A DNA stretch of 16,280 nucleotides. It comes from Sulfurimonas sp. (GTDB taxonomy: Bacteria > Campylobacterota > Campylobacteria > Campylobacterales > Sulfurimonadaceae). The stretch's first letter is position 1, and every line of letters begins with the position of its first letter. Below are positions 8,700-15,519 of the stretch, piece by piece. The notes beneath the pieces were generated by a model. That model did no database searches, had not been told where the DNA came from, and was given only the letters and a program-made list of their open reading frames with translations. The position numbers were made by a program, and so were the translations under genes. The stretch is from assembly GCA_026988735.1 (NCBI GenBank), contig JALSKR010000116.1, positions 1-16,280 on the forward strand. The letters run 5' to 3'.

Positions 8700-10067
8700 T
8701 TATTTGCCATCAATAATTTTTTTAGCACTCTTAATGATATCATTAATATTAAGTTTTATCCACTTTTTGTCCATCCACTCTTGGGGACGGACTTCTATAC
8801 CCTGCACAAGGACACCAAAATGCAGATGATCTCCCATTGCATAACCGGTTTTTCCTGTTTTTGCAATAACACTGTTTGGTGCCACCTCATCACCCGCAGA
8901 GACTTCCAGACTTGAGCAGTGTCCGTAGAGTGTATAAAGCCCCAGTCCGTGTGCAATTATAGGGGAATTCCCATACAGTCCGTTATAATCTGCGAATACT
9001 ACATTCCCGCCGTTTTGTGTACGTATTGGGGCCATTGCATGACTGGCCATATCCAAGCCCAAATGGTACGCTTCGCTGACAAACTGACCTTTGTAGTAGT
9101 ATTTTCTGTGATCTCCAAAGTATGCCACAACCTTTCCGTTTTTCAAAGGATAGATTTTTTTAATTTTAAAATCGCTAATCATTTCCTGTGGAACATCTGA
9201 CGTGAGTTTATGTATCAAAGCCTCATTTTTTTCCCGTATATTTTCATTAATGATTTTAAACCTTTGCAAAGGATCTTCTACTCCCTGAGTCTCATCAAAC
9301 TCTTCAGCAAGTTCAGCAATTTTTCCGTTTAAAAATTTATCCGAAAGTGTAATTTTTGAAAGCCTGTATGTTTTGTTTTTCAAATAAAGCGGAACATAGG
9401 TTTTTCTCACATTTCCCGCAGAATCTTTTGCTACAACTGTCGCTTTAAAACCTTCATCCTGCACAGGCCAGGCAAGCAAAGCTATATAATATCCCTCTTT
9501 GTAAAAAGGCTCTACCTTAAAATGCTTGTTGTGATTTGATTTGATATACAACTCTTTTAAATTTTCATCTTCCGCTTTAAAAATTACAAGAGCCGCACCT
9601 CCTCGGGATATTTTATAGGAATTGTTCACAATATTTACCTGCGGTCTTTTCCTGTCAATTCTCAGTTTAAAAGATTTCACCGCTGTGTTACCATTTAGAA
9701 AGTTCCATTTACTGCCGTCTTGTGCCTGTACAATTATTTCAATATTTTTATCTTTGATTGCTGAGGCACCTCTTGGCGGTTCTAATTCCAGATTCACTGT
9801 TTTTTCAGGGTAAAGCAATTGATTGTACAGCAACTCACTGTCACCACTTTTTGTTCGTAAAATAACTTTATATGATTTGATACCGCTCTCATCTTCTATC
9901 TTTAACGGCAATGGCTTCTTGAGATTCCAGTAACCATTTGTCTGCAGTGTGATTACAGGGGCATTTCTTTCAAACATTGCAGAAAAATAAACATATGCTC
10001 CTGCCCCTATAAGAAGTGCCATTATAAAAAATCCGCCAACCGAAGATCTGTTTTTTTTGTTTCTCAA
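8700..10067 (-). CDS. Membrane-anchored M23 family metallopeptidase (peptidoglycan hydrolase)
   Basis: A protein of 455 residues, probably anchored in the inner membrane by a single segment at about 12-31 (GGFFIMALLIGAGAYVYF) with the rest in the periplasm. Residues about 35-230 look like tandem beta-sandwich or Ig-like repeats (PVITLQTNGYW..., RPQVNIVNNSYKISRGG...). The C-terminal LytM/M23 domain has zinc ligands H335 and D339 in HLGLDMA and H416 in HLHFG, with H383 in LYGHC, so it should be active. The role would be cutting peptide cross-links, as for the Csd/Pgp shape peptidases of Helicobacter and Campylobacter; the exact subfamily is not certain. The start is TTG at 10067 with AAGGAAA upstream, since no ATG fits the anchor. 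Only 1 nt separates it from the upstream gene. Confidence 0.88.
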   Translation of the reverse strand: MRNKKNRSSVGGFFIMALLIGAGAYVYFSAMFERNAPVITLQTNGYWNLKKPLPLKIEDESGIKSYKVILRTKSGDSELLYNQLLYPEKTVNLELEPPRGASAIKDKNIEIIVQAQDGSKWNFLNGNTAVKSFKLRIDRKRPQVNIVNNSYKISRGGAALVIFKAEDENLKELYIKSNHNKHFKVEPFYKEGYYIALLAWPVQDEGFKATVVAKDSAGNVRKTYVPLYLKNKTYRLSKITLSDKFLNGKIAELAEEFDETQGVEDPLQRFKIINENIREKNEALIHKLTSDVPQEMISDFKIKKIYPLKNGKVVAYFGDHRKYYYKGQFVSEAYHLGLDMASHAMAPIRTQNGGNVVFADYNGLYGNSPIIAHGLGLYTLYGHCSSLEVSAGDEVAPNSVIAKTGKTGYAMGDHLHFGVLVQGIEVRPQEWMDKKWIKLNINDIIKSAKKIIDGK

Positions 10068-10068
10068 A

Positions 10069-10737
10069 TTATATTTCCTTAATTGATTTTAATATTTTGT
10101 TATTTTCGTCACTTTTACAAAGTCTGACTTCTTTTACATGTACCATTTTCAACACTTCTCTCATTACTTTTTCTGCATCTTTCAAACTCGCACCGCTAGA
10201 TTCTAAATCTTCATCTGAGATATACATGTTCACAACCTGTGCATTATCACTCTGTAACATCTTTTTATAGAGTATAGATTTCAAACGAAACAATGACAGA
10301 GGTTCTCTTCTTTGTAAAAACTCTTTACATGTAAGATGGTCTGCTTTAAGTTCTATAAGCTCAGCAGCCACGCCAAAAGCTGTAGCCGTGCATTTTGCAT
10401 TTGAAAACCCCTGTGTAAATTCCAAAAGAGCCCCAAACAGTGCTGTTGCCATTTTTTGATTGACAGGTACGCCCTCTTCTTTTAATGCAAAATAGAGTTC
10501 TGTTGCATCAGGTTTTGCTTCTATTGTACAGTCTGCCTGCTTTGATACAGTTTCTCGTACATGGGAAAACCAAGACAAAAAAGAAAACTTCTCATCTATT
10601 TGTTCTGTAGCAACCAAAGAGACTTTTTTATGCAGAGTCAATACATAAGAATACAGGACATTTGCATTTGCAAACGAAAGGTTATCTGTCTGAATTACTA
10701 TATGTTTTGCATTTTTTATATCATCAAAAGCTGTCAA
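10069..10737 (-). CDS. Degenerate DHH-phosphoesterase-like protein
   Basis: A protein of 222 residues that I place tentatively in the RecJ/NrnA-type DHH family. The first strand IKNAKHIVIQTDNLSFANANVLYSYVL (7-33) aligns with the NrnA start, where the H..PDGDA metal motif should be, but that motif is lost. MATALFGALLEFTQGFSNAKCTATAFGVAAELI (96-128) resembles the NrnA region around TDTGxFxxSNT, with the metal-binding Asp lost. No VDHH motif is present, and the protein is about 90 residues shorter than NrnA (about 313). Phosphoesterase activity therefore looks unlikely. The start is TTG at 10737; an in-frame TAA lies 15 nt upstream and the fold begins at once. An H. pylori DHH protein (HP1042, from memory) lies next to flhA and hsrA, which may be the counterpart. 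Confidence 0.6.
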   Translation of the reverse strand: MTAFDDIKNAKHIVIQTDNLSFANANVLYSYVLTLHKKVSLVATEQIDEKFSFLSWFSHVRETVSKQADCTIEAKPDATELYFALKEEGVPVNQKMATALFGALLEFTQGFSNAKCTATAFGVAAELIELKADHLTCKEFLQRREPLSLFRLKSILYKKMLQSDNAQVVNMYISDEDLESSGASLKDAEKVMREVLKMVHVKEVRLCKSDENNKILKSIKEI

Positions 10738-10766
10738 ATGTCTACTTTTTTAAATATAATTATATA

Positions 10767-11819
10767 CTATTTTTTATTCATCTTGTAAACATAGGCTAAA
10801 ACTTCGGCTACAGCATGAAACAATGCTTCGGGAATAGGCTTGTCTACATCAACTTCTTTGTAAAGACTTCTTGCCAAAGAGGGATTTTGCACAATATGCA
10901 CATGATTCTCTCTGGCGATTTTTTTGATTTGCTGTGCTATATGATCCATCCCTTTTGCAATAACTATCGGAGCCCGCGCTTTTGCCTCATCATATTTTAT
11001 GGCAACAGCATAATGTGTAGGATTGGTAATTACAACATCCGCATTTGGAACTTCTGCCATCATTCTTTTTCGGGAGGCTTCCATTTGAATCTGTCGGATT
11101 TTCGATTTTATGAGCGGATCACCCTCCATATTTTTCATTTCATCTTTTATCTCCTGTTTTGACATTTTCAACCCGTCAAAATACTGTTTTCTTACAATAA
11201 TCACATCTATAATTGCAAAGATAAAGATAATAAAGAGCATAACAAAGGCAATAATTATCATTTTGTCTTTGAGCCAGACAAGCTGGTCATGCAGTCCAAA
11301 GAGTGCAACCATCGGCAACTCTTCAATAAAATAAAAGAAAAACAAAAAACCGACACCCAGGGTTGTAAAAGATTTCAGTGTTACTTTCACACCTTCAATA
11401 AGTTTTTTTAAAGAAAAAAGATTCTTTGTTCCTTTGATGGGGTCAATCTTTTTAAAGTCCGGCATAATAGCCTTTGTTGTAAATAAAAATCCGAACTGTG
11501 CAAGTGCTGCCACAACTCCGGCAATGGCTACAGCAGCAGCCAGAGGAATGACCATAAGCAAGAACTCCCTTATAGTAACAATAGCGATATCCATTGCAAA
11601 CAACTTGTCTACAGGCATGCCTATAAGAGAAAAATAGTATTGAAAAAGACGAATCATATGTGTTGCCATATAGGGAAAAAGCATTAAAATTCCAAGTATG
11701 GCGACAAAAAGTGTTATAACCCCCGAAGTGTCCTGAGACTTTGGAACATTTCCCTCTTTTCGGGCATCTTCTATCTTCTTGGGGGTGGGTTCTTCCGTCT
11801 TTCCCTGATCATCAGCCAT
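10767..11819 (-). CDS. flhB: Flagellar type III export switch protein FlhB
   Basis: An inner-membrane component of the flagellar export gate (350 residues) that switches secretion from rod/hook to filament substrates. The N-terminus EEPTPKKIEDARKEGNVPKS is the family signature. Four hydrophobic segments lie at about 33-52, 83-112, 150-175 and 187-208. A cytoplasmic domain follows with the self-cleavage site N266-P267-T268-H269 in VVITNPTHYAVAIKYD, and the C-terminal GMDHIAQQIKKIARENHVHI segment. ATG at 11819 has AAAGGT upstream, 12 nt after nadC. The length is normal and all key residues are present. No other flagellar gene is in the window. A virulence type III homologue is unlikely given the sequence. 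Confidence 0.97.
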   Translation of the reverse strand: MADDQGKTEEPTPKKIEDARKEGNVPKSQDTSGVITLFVAILGILMLFPYMATHMIRLFQYYFSLIGMPVDKLFAMDIAIVTIREFLLMVIPLAAAVAIAGVVAALAQFGFLFTTKAIMPDFKKIDPIKGTKNLFSLKKLIEGVKVTLKSFTTLGVGFLFFFYFIEELPMVALFGLHDQLVWLKDKMIIIAFVMLFIIFIFAIIDVIIVRKQYFDGLKMSKQEIKDEMKNMEGDPLIKSKIRQIQMEASRKRMMAEVPNADVVITNPTHYAVAIKYDEAKARAPIVIAKGMDHIAQQIKKIARENHVHIVQNPSLARSLYKEVDVDKPIPEALFHAVAEVLAYVYKMNKK

Positions 11820-11831
11820 AAATTATGACCT

Positions 11832-12647
11832 TTAATCCATCTTCATTGACAAATCAATCCAGTTTGCCTGATGCACCAATGAACCTGAACTGATGGCATC
11901 TACACCTGTTTTTGCATAAGACTCAATGGTCTCCAAAGAGATGTTTCCACTTGCTTCCAAAAGAATATGCGGATAGTTTTCATTTCTAAAAGCCACAACC
12001 TCTTCAACCTGAGCCGGTGTCATATTGTCACACATAACAATATCTGCCTGCGCCTGCATAGCTTCCTGTGCTATAAAAAGCGTATCGGCCTCTACTTCAA
12101 TTTTTGCAGTAAAAGGAATAACCTTTCTTGCATTTTCTATATAGCTTTGCAGGTTTTGAATTGTTTTGAGATGGGTATCTTTTATCATCAGTGAGTCATC
12201 AAGCCCCATTCTGTGATTAACCGCACCGCCACAGCGTGTTGCATACTTTTCAAAAACACGCAACAGCGGTCTTGTTTTTCTTGTGTCCAACAGTTTTACA
12301 CGGTACGGCTCTATGATTGCAACATATTTTCTTGTCAGTGTTGCTATGGAACTTGCATGTAAAAGCATATCCAAAACTGTTCTTTCACAGCGAAGCAGCG
12401 TATGCGAATCTGCTTCTAAAATTGCAATGGTGTCTCCACTGTGAAACGACTGCTTGTCAGATTTTAACCATTGAATGGAAAATTTTTCAAGCTTTGCCAA
12501 AACGTTTATATATTTTTGTCCCGCAACAACACCGTCACTTTTTGCTATGATTTTAGCACTTGCAGGCACCGCAGGCTCTACGAGTGCATATAAATCACCA
12601 CGCCCCACATCTTCAGCCAAGGCTTCTTTTACAAACTTTTCTATCAT
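11832..12647 (-). CDS. nadC: Nicotinate-nucleotide pyrophosphorylase (carboxylating)
   Basis: Converts quinolinate and PRPP to nicotinate mononucleotide, the step after NadA in de novo NAD synthesis. With ATG at 12647 the protein has 271 residues and begins MIEKFVKEALAEDVGRGD, matching family N-termini. This start overlaps the nadA stop as ATGA. An ATG 36 nt upstream (12683) would add 12 residues deep inside nadA and is less likely. Motifs are ERTVLDMLLHASSIAT (about 88-103), the PRPP/quinolinate-binding DTRKTRPLLR (about 121-130) and GGAVNHRMGLDDSLMIKDTH (about 140-159). TRKTRPLLR replaces the commoner TRKTTPGLR, a mild divergence. The C-terminal EASGNIS loop of the barrel is intact. Confidence 0.95.
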   Translation of the reverse strand: MIEKFVKEALAEDVGRGDLYALVEPAVPASAKIIAKSDGVVAGQKYINVLAKLEKFSIQWLKSDKQSFHSGDTIAILEADSHTLLRCERTVLDMLLHASSIATLTRKYVAIIEPYRVKLLDTRKTRPLLRVFEKYATRCGGAVNHRMGLDDSLMIKDTHLKTIQNLQSYIENARKVIPFTAKIEVEADTLFIAQEAMQAQADIVMCDNMTPAQVEEVVAFRNENYPHILLEASGNISLETIESYAKTGVDAISSGSLVHQANWIDLSMKMD

Positions 12648-13642
12648 AATGCCAACATTCGCTCTAATGCGACTTTTGCCCATTTTTGTGTTTTTGGATC
12701 AACTTCTATCTCATTAATAGGAGCACCCTCGTCTATTGCTTTAAGCGTCAGATAGACATCTTCGAGTGTTGTCTCATTCATTGTCGGGCACTCCGGTTTT
12801 GTGGAGCTTAAAACATAGGTATTTTTTGGTCGCAGTCGATTTACCATATTAAACTCTGTTCCCACAGCTACTTTTTGATCCTCCGGGAGCTCTGTTATAT
12901 ATTTGATAAGCTGTGAGGTTGAACCTACAAAATCACTGGCATCACAAACAGAGGGATCACATTCGGGATGTGTTGCAATTTTTATACCCGGAAATTTTTT
13001 ACGGTAAAAAGCTATATCTTCAAGCGTAAAAAGTTGATGCACAGAGCAAAAACCGTCATAACAGATAATATCAGCCTCTTTTGGGTCACCCTCTTGTCCG
13101 ATAACCATAGATTTCAGTCCCATCTGATTGGCAATATTTTGCCCAAGACATCGATCAGGGACAAAAAGAATCTTCTTCCCTTCGCTTAGTGCTGTTGTAA
13201 TAATTTTTTTGGCATTCGAACTTGTACAAACCATTCCGCCCATCTCTCCGACTTTTGCTTTTACCTCAGCATTGGAGTTTATATAAGTAATTGGTAAAAT
13301 ATTTTCTTTGGCAATGCCATTATCCTCCAAAAATTTCACCGAATCGTCATAATAAAAAGAATCAATCATACGGGCCATCGCACAACAGGCAATTTTTGGC
13401 ATTACTACACGTTTATCCGGTGAGAGAACTTTCACACTCTGTCCCATAAATCCGACACCGCAAAAGAGTACAAATTCTGCGTCATCTGCCATTGTTCTCA
13501 TAGCCAATTCCAGAGAATCACCTGTAATATCAGCAAGTTCGAATACTTCATCACGCTGATAAAAGTGTGCAACAACTGTAACACTCAGTTTTTCTTTCAA
13601 CTCGGTAATTCGTTTTTTTAATTCATCATTTGTTAACTGCAA
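12644..13642 (-). CDS. nadA: Quinolinate synthase A ([4Fe-4S] enzyme)
   Basis: Condenses iminoaspartate with dihydroxyacetone phosphate to quinolinate using an oxygen-sensitive [4Fe-4S] cluster. The 332 residues show VAHFYQRDEV (24-33), the FCGVGFMGQS segment (60-69), DRCLGQNIANQMG and THPECDPSVCD. By alignment the three cluster cysteines are likely C87 (IACCAMARM), C199 (YDGFCSVH) and C285 (KPECPTMNE). The C87-C199 distance is longer than in the short archaeal or Thermotoga enzymes because of an insertion near 100-120. The start is TTG at 13642, with AGGA 7 nt upstream; the nearby ATG is out of frame and meets a stop. It is the first gene of the minus-strand run and is coupled to nadC; no nadB is seen. 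Confidence 0.96.
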   Translation of the reverse strand: MQLTNDELKKRITELKEKLSVTVVAHFYQRDEVFELADITGDSLELAMRTMADDAEFVLFCGVGFMGQSVKVLSPDKRVVMPKIACCAMARMIDSFYYDDSVKFLEDNGIAKENILPITYINSNAEVKAKVGEMGGMVCTSSNAKKIITTALSEGKKILFVPDRCLGQNIANQMGLKSMVIGQEGDPKEADIICYDGFCSVHQLFTLEDIAFYRKKFPGIKIATHPECDPSVCDASDFVGSTSQLIKYITELPEDQKVAVGTEFNMVNRLRPKNTYVLSSTKPECPTMNETTLEDVYLTLKAIDEGAPINEIEVDPKTQKWAKVALERMLAL

Positions 13643-13679
13643 AAAATCATCCTGTTTACTATAATTTTTGTATTATGCA

Positions 13680-13688
13680 ATTATATCA
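13680..13688 (-). promoter_or_regulatory. Extended -10 promoter for the nadA operon
   Basis: The minus strand reads TGATATAAT, a perfect extended -10 element. It ends about 37 nt before the nadA TTG, giving a predicted leader of about 30 nt. Upstream DNA is AT-rich with no clear -35, as is usual for the housekeeping sigma factor in Campylobacterota. It would serve the first gene of the 15-gene run. The call is from sequence pattern only. Confidence 0.6.
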
Positions 13689-13711
13689 AAATATATTTAG
13701 CATAAAAACTG

Positions 13712-13717
13712 TAGAAT
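13712..13717 (+). promoter_or_regulatory. Possible -10 element for plsY
   Basis: TAGAAT lies 29 nt before the plsY ATG in the 104-nt region between the divergent nadA and plsY genes. It is a one-mismatch -10 with AT-rich DNA upstream and no convincing -35. The plsY ribosome site AAGG (13737-13740) follows. This is the best candidate found, but a weak one. Confidence 0.35.
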
Positions 13718-13746
13718 GCTGTCACTCAAATAATTTAAGGTAATTT

Positions 13747-14361
13747 ATGGATTTTTTATTTAATATCAATGTACAGTTTTACATTGCTGCATACCTCATT
13801 GGCGGTATTCCCTTCGGTCTTTTGCTTGCAAAGAAATTTGCGGGTGTTGATGTCAAGTCAGCAGGCAGCGGCAGTATAGGTGCTACAAATGTTTTACGCG
13901 TTGTCAAGGAAAAAAATCCGGACCTGGCAAAAAAACTCGGTATTGCAACCCTTGCATTGGATGCACTCAAAGGTGTCAGTATTTTAGCTGTTGCCTACTT
14001 CATGGGGCTTGACGAGTCCGTTTTATGGGCTATTGCTGTTTTGGCAGTTTTGGGTCATTGTTTTTCTCCCTATCTTGGATTTGAAGGCGGCAAAGGTATC
14101 GCAACCGGAATGGGTGTTATGCTGTTTATGCTTCCCATTGAAACAACGATTGCCCTCATTGTGTGGCTTGTTATGGCAAAAACAGTTCGCATCTCTTCTG
14201 TTTCTTCTCTTACAGGTGTTTTGTCTTTACTTGTTACAAGTTTTATCATTCACCCGGATATGCCGCATGCACCGGTTGTATTTATTGTATTTATCCTTTT
14301 TTACAAACATATCCCCAATATCATCCGGGTCATAAAGGGTGAAGAAAAAAGAGTCATATAA
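13747..14361 (+). CDS. plsY: Acyl-phosphate:glycerol-3-phosphate acyltransferase PlsY
   Basis: An integral membrane enzyme (204 residues) that transfers the acyl group from acyl-phosphate to glycerol-3-phosphate, the first acylation in phospholipid synthesis. The three conserved loop motifs are visible: GSGSIGATNV at 40-49, GHCFSPYLGFEGGKGIAT at about 103-120, and the C-terminal HIPNIIRVIKGEE at about 188-200. Hydrophobic segments lie at about 10-30, 66-86, 92-110, 122-144 and 152-184, fitting the multi-span topology. ATG at 13747 has AAGG 6 nt upstream. It is divergent from nadA and directly followed by folB. E. coli also has plsY (ygiH) beside folB (ygiG). Confidence 0.96.
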   Translation: MDFLFNINVQFYIAAYLIGGIPFGLLLAKKFAGVDVKSAGSGSIGATNVLRVVKEKNPDLAKKLGIATLALDALKGVSILAVAYFMGLDESVLWAIAVLAVLGHCFSPYLGFEGGKGIATGMGVMLFMLPIETTIALIVWLVMAKTVRISSVSSLTGVLSLLVTSFIIHPDMPHAPVVFIVFILFYKHIPNIIRVIKGEEKRVI

Positions 14362-14362
14362 A

Positions 14363-14695
14363 TTGAAAATTCAAATAGAAGACTTCAGCTTTACATGTAT
14401 CATAGGTATTTTGGAACATGAGAGAAAAAATGAGCAAAAGGTCATTATTGATGTTGCAATAGAATATGATTTTGAGGACAATTTTTTTATTAACTATGCA
14501 GAGGTGGCAGAATTTATAAAAACAGATATGCAAAACAAAAAATTTCTCCTTATTGAAGATGCCCTTCATCATTTGGGCAGAGAGCTTAAAAATAAATTTT
14601 CAAAAATAAATACTCTTTATCTGAAAATAACAAAACCCTCCATTTTGCCCGACTGCAAGGTCAGTGTAAGCAATATTACAAACTTCCAATCTTAA
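14363..14695 (+). CDS. folB: Dihydroneopterin aldolase FolB
   Basis: Cleaves 7,8-dihydroneopterin to 6-hydroxymethyl-dihydropterin in folate synthesis. I choose TTG at 14363 (110 residues), because the first strand then begins as in E. coli FolB (KIQIEDFSFTCIIGILEHE) and AGAG lies 9 nt upstream. A GTG at 14339 would give 118 residues but has no spaced ribosome site and overlaps plsY by 23 nt. E20 in ILEHERKNEQK matches the conserved pterin-binding glutamate. K91 in LKITKPSILPDC matches the catalytic lysine. NYAEVAEFI holds the conserved Tyr. The gene begins 1 nt after the plsY stop, so the two are likely coupled. The fold and motifs fit well; paralogous pterin aldolases are unlikely. Confidence 0.88.
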   Translation: MKIQIEDFSFTCIIGILEHERKNEQKVIIDVAIEYDFEDNFFINYAEVAEFIKTDMQNKKFLLIEDALHHLGRELKNKFSKINTLYLKITKPSILPDCKVSVSNITNFQS

Positions 14696-14734
14696 TCCTA
14701 ACTTCATTTTTTTTTAAAAAAAATTGAAAAAAAC

Positions 14735-14763
14735 TTTAAAGTAACCTAAATTTATGCTATTAT
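14735..14763 (+). promoter_or_regulatory. Extended -10 promoter of the response regulator gene
   Basis: TGCTATTAT (14755-14763) is an extended -10. TTTAAA at 14735-14740 lies exactly 17 nt upstream of the hexamer, as a weak -35. It sits in the palindrome ACTTTAAAGT (14733-14742). A T9/A8 tract at 14707-14723 precedes it and could serve as an UP-like or bent element. H. pylori HsrA is reported to bind TTTAAG-type repeats in its own promoter, so this may be an autoregulatory site; that part is inference. Confidence 0.6.
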
Positions 14764-14795
14764 TCCACCAAATATTTAAGCACAGGAAAGAATTA

Positions 14796-15467
14796 ATGCG
14801 TATATTAATTATAGAAGACGAAGTAACATTAAACAAAATGTTGGCAGAAGGACTCAAAGAATTTGGTTATCAAAGTGATGTGGTAGAAACATTAAAAGAT
14901 GGTGAATATTATTTAGACATCCGTAACTATGATTTGGTTCTTATGGACTGGATGCTTCCGGACGGAAATTCAGTAGATATCATAGGTGATATCAAAACAA
15001 AAACTCCAAAGACAGTTGTTGTTGTTATTTCAGCCAGAGATGACAATGAAAGTGAAATCGAAGCATTGCGTGCCGGTGCAGATGACTACATAAGAAAACC
15101 TTTTGATTTTGATGTTTTAATTGCCCGTATTGAAGCGCGTTTACGTTTTGGCGGAAGCAATATTATAGAAATTGAAGACTTGACAATCAACCCTGAAGAA
15201 GAAAAAATCACATACAAAGAGACCGAAATAGAACTCAAAGGGAAACCTTTTGAAGTACTGACTCACCTTGCACGTCATCGTGATCAAATCGTTTCTAAAG
15301 AACAGCTTCTTGACGCTATCTGGGAAGAGCCTGAACTTGTTACACCAAATGTCATTGAAGTAGCCATTAACCAGATTCGACAAAAAATGGACAAACCATT
15401 ATCAATCACTACTATAGAAACTGTACGTCGTCGTGGTTACCGCTTCTGCTTTCCAAAAGAAATCTAA
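14796..15467 (+). CDS. OmpR-family response regulator of the CosR/HsrA type
   Basis: A two-domain transcription factor of 223 residues. The receiver domain (1-115) has the acidic pair D8/E9 in LIIEDE, the phospho-acceptor D51 in VLMDWMLPDG, S79 in VVISARDD and K101 in YIRKPFD. The winged-helix domain (about 125-223) includes ELKGKPFEVLTHLARH and a C-terminus ending RRRGYRFCFPKEI. This half is nearly what I recall of Campylobacter CosR and is close to Helicobacter HsrA, essential orphan regulators of redox and core genes. Unlike those, the acceptor pocket looks intact and a kinase gene follows. ATG at 14796 has AGGAAAG 5 nt upstream; an in-frame ATG at 14754 falls in the promoter and is rejected. 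I recognise the family; cosR or hsrA would both be fitting names. Confidence 0.93.
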   Translation: MRILIIEDEVTLNKMLAEGLKEFGYQSDVVETLKDGEYYLDIRNYDLVLMDWMLPDGNSVDIIGDIKTKTPKTVVVVISARDDNESEIEALRAGADDYIRKPFDFDVLIARIEARLRFGGSNIIEIEDLTINPEEEKITYKETEIELKGKPFEVLTHLARHRDQIVSKEQLLDAIWEEPELVTPNVIEVAINQIRQKMDKPLSITTIETVRRRGYRFCFPKEI

Positions 15468-15482
15468 TAAAATTTTAAATAA

Positions 15483-15491
15483 TGATATAAT
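15483..15491 (+). promoter_or_regulatory. Perfect extended -10 between regulator and kinase genes
   Basis: TGATATAAT lies in the 52-nt gap between the regulator stop and the kinase start, 28 nt before the kinase ATG. It is identical to the element proposed for nadA. It suggests that the kinase can be transcribed apart from the regulator. No -35 is evident and the gap is AT-rich, so chance is possible. Confidence 0.45.
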
Positions 15492-15519
15492 TTCATAAAA
15501 ATATTTATGGGGTTATATC

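Noticed and set aside
12648..12683. Longer nadC start
   Set aside because: It would overlap nadA by 40 nt and add residues not expected in the family. The ATGA overlap at 12644-12647 is the typical arrangement.
14339..14362. GTG start for folB
   Set aside because: It has no spaced Shine-Dalgarno and adds eight residues before the conserved first strand. It cannot be fully excluded.
14707..14723. T9/A8 tract after folB as an intrinsic terminator
   Set aside because: It has no GC stem and no loop, so it is more likely bent or UP-like DNA before the next promoter.
14754..14795. Upstream ATG extending the response regulator by 14 residues
   Set aside because: This ATG falls inside the extended -10 element. 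The ATG at 14796 has a good ribosome site and gives the standard MRILIIEDE start.
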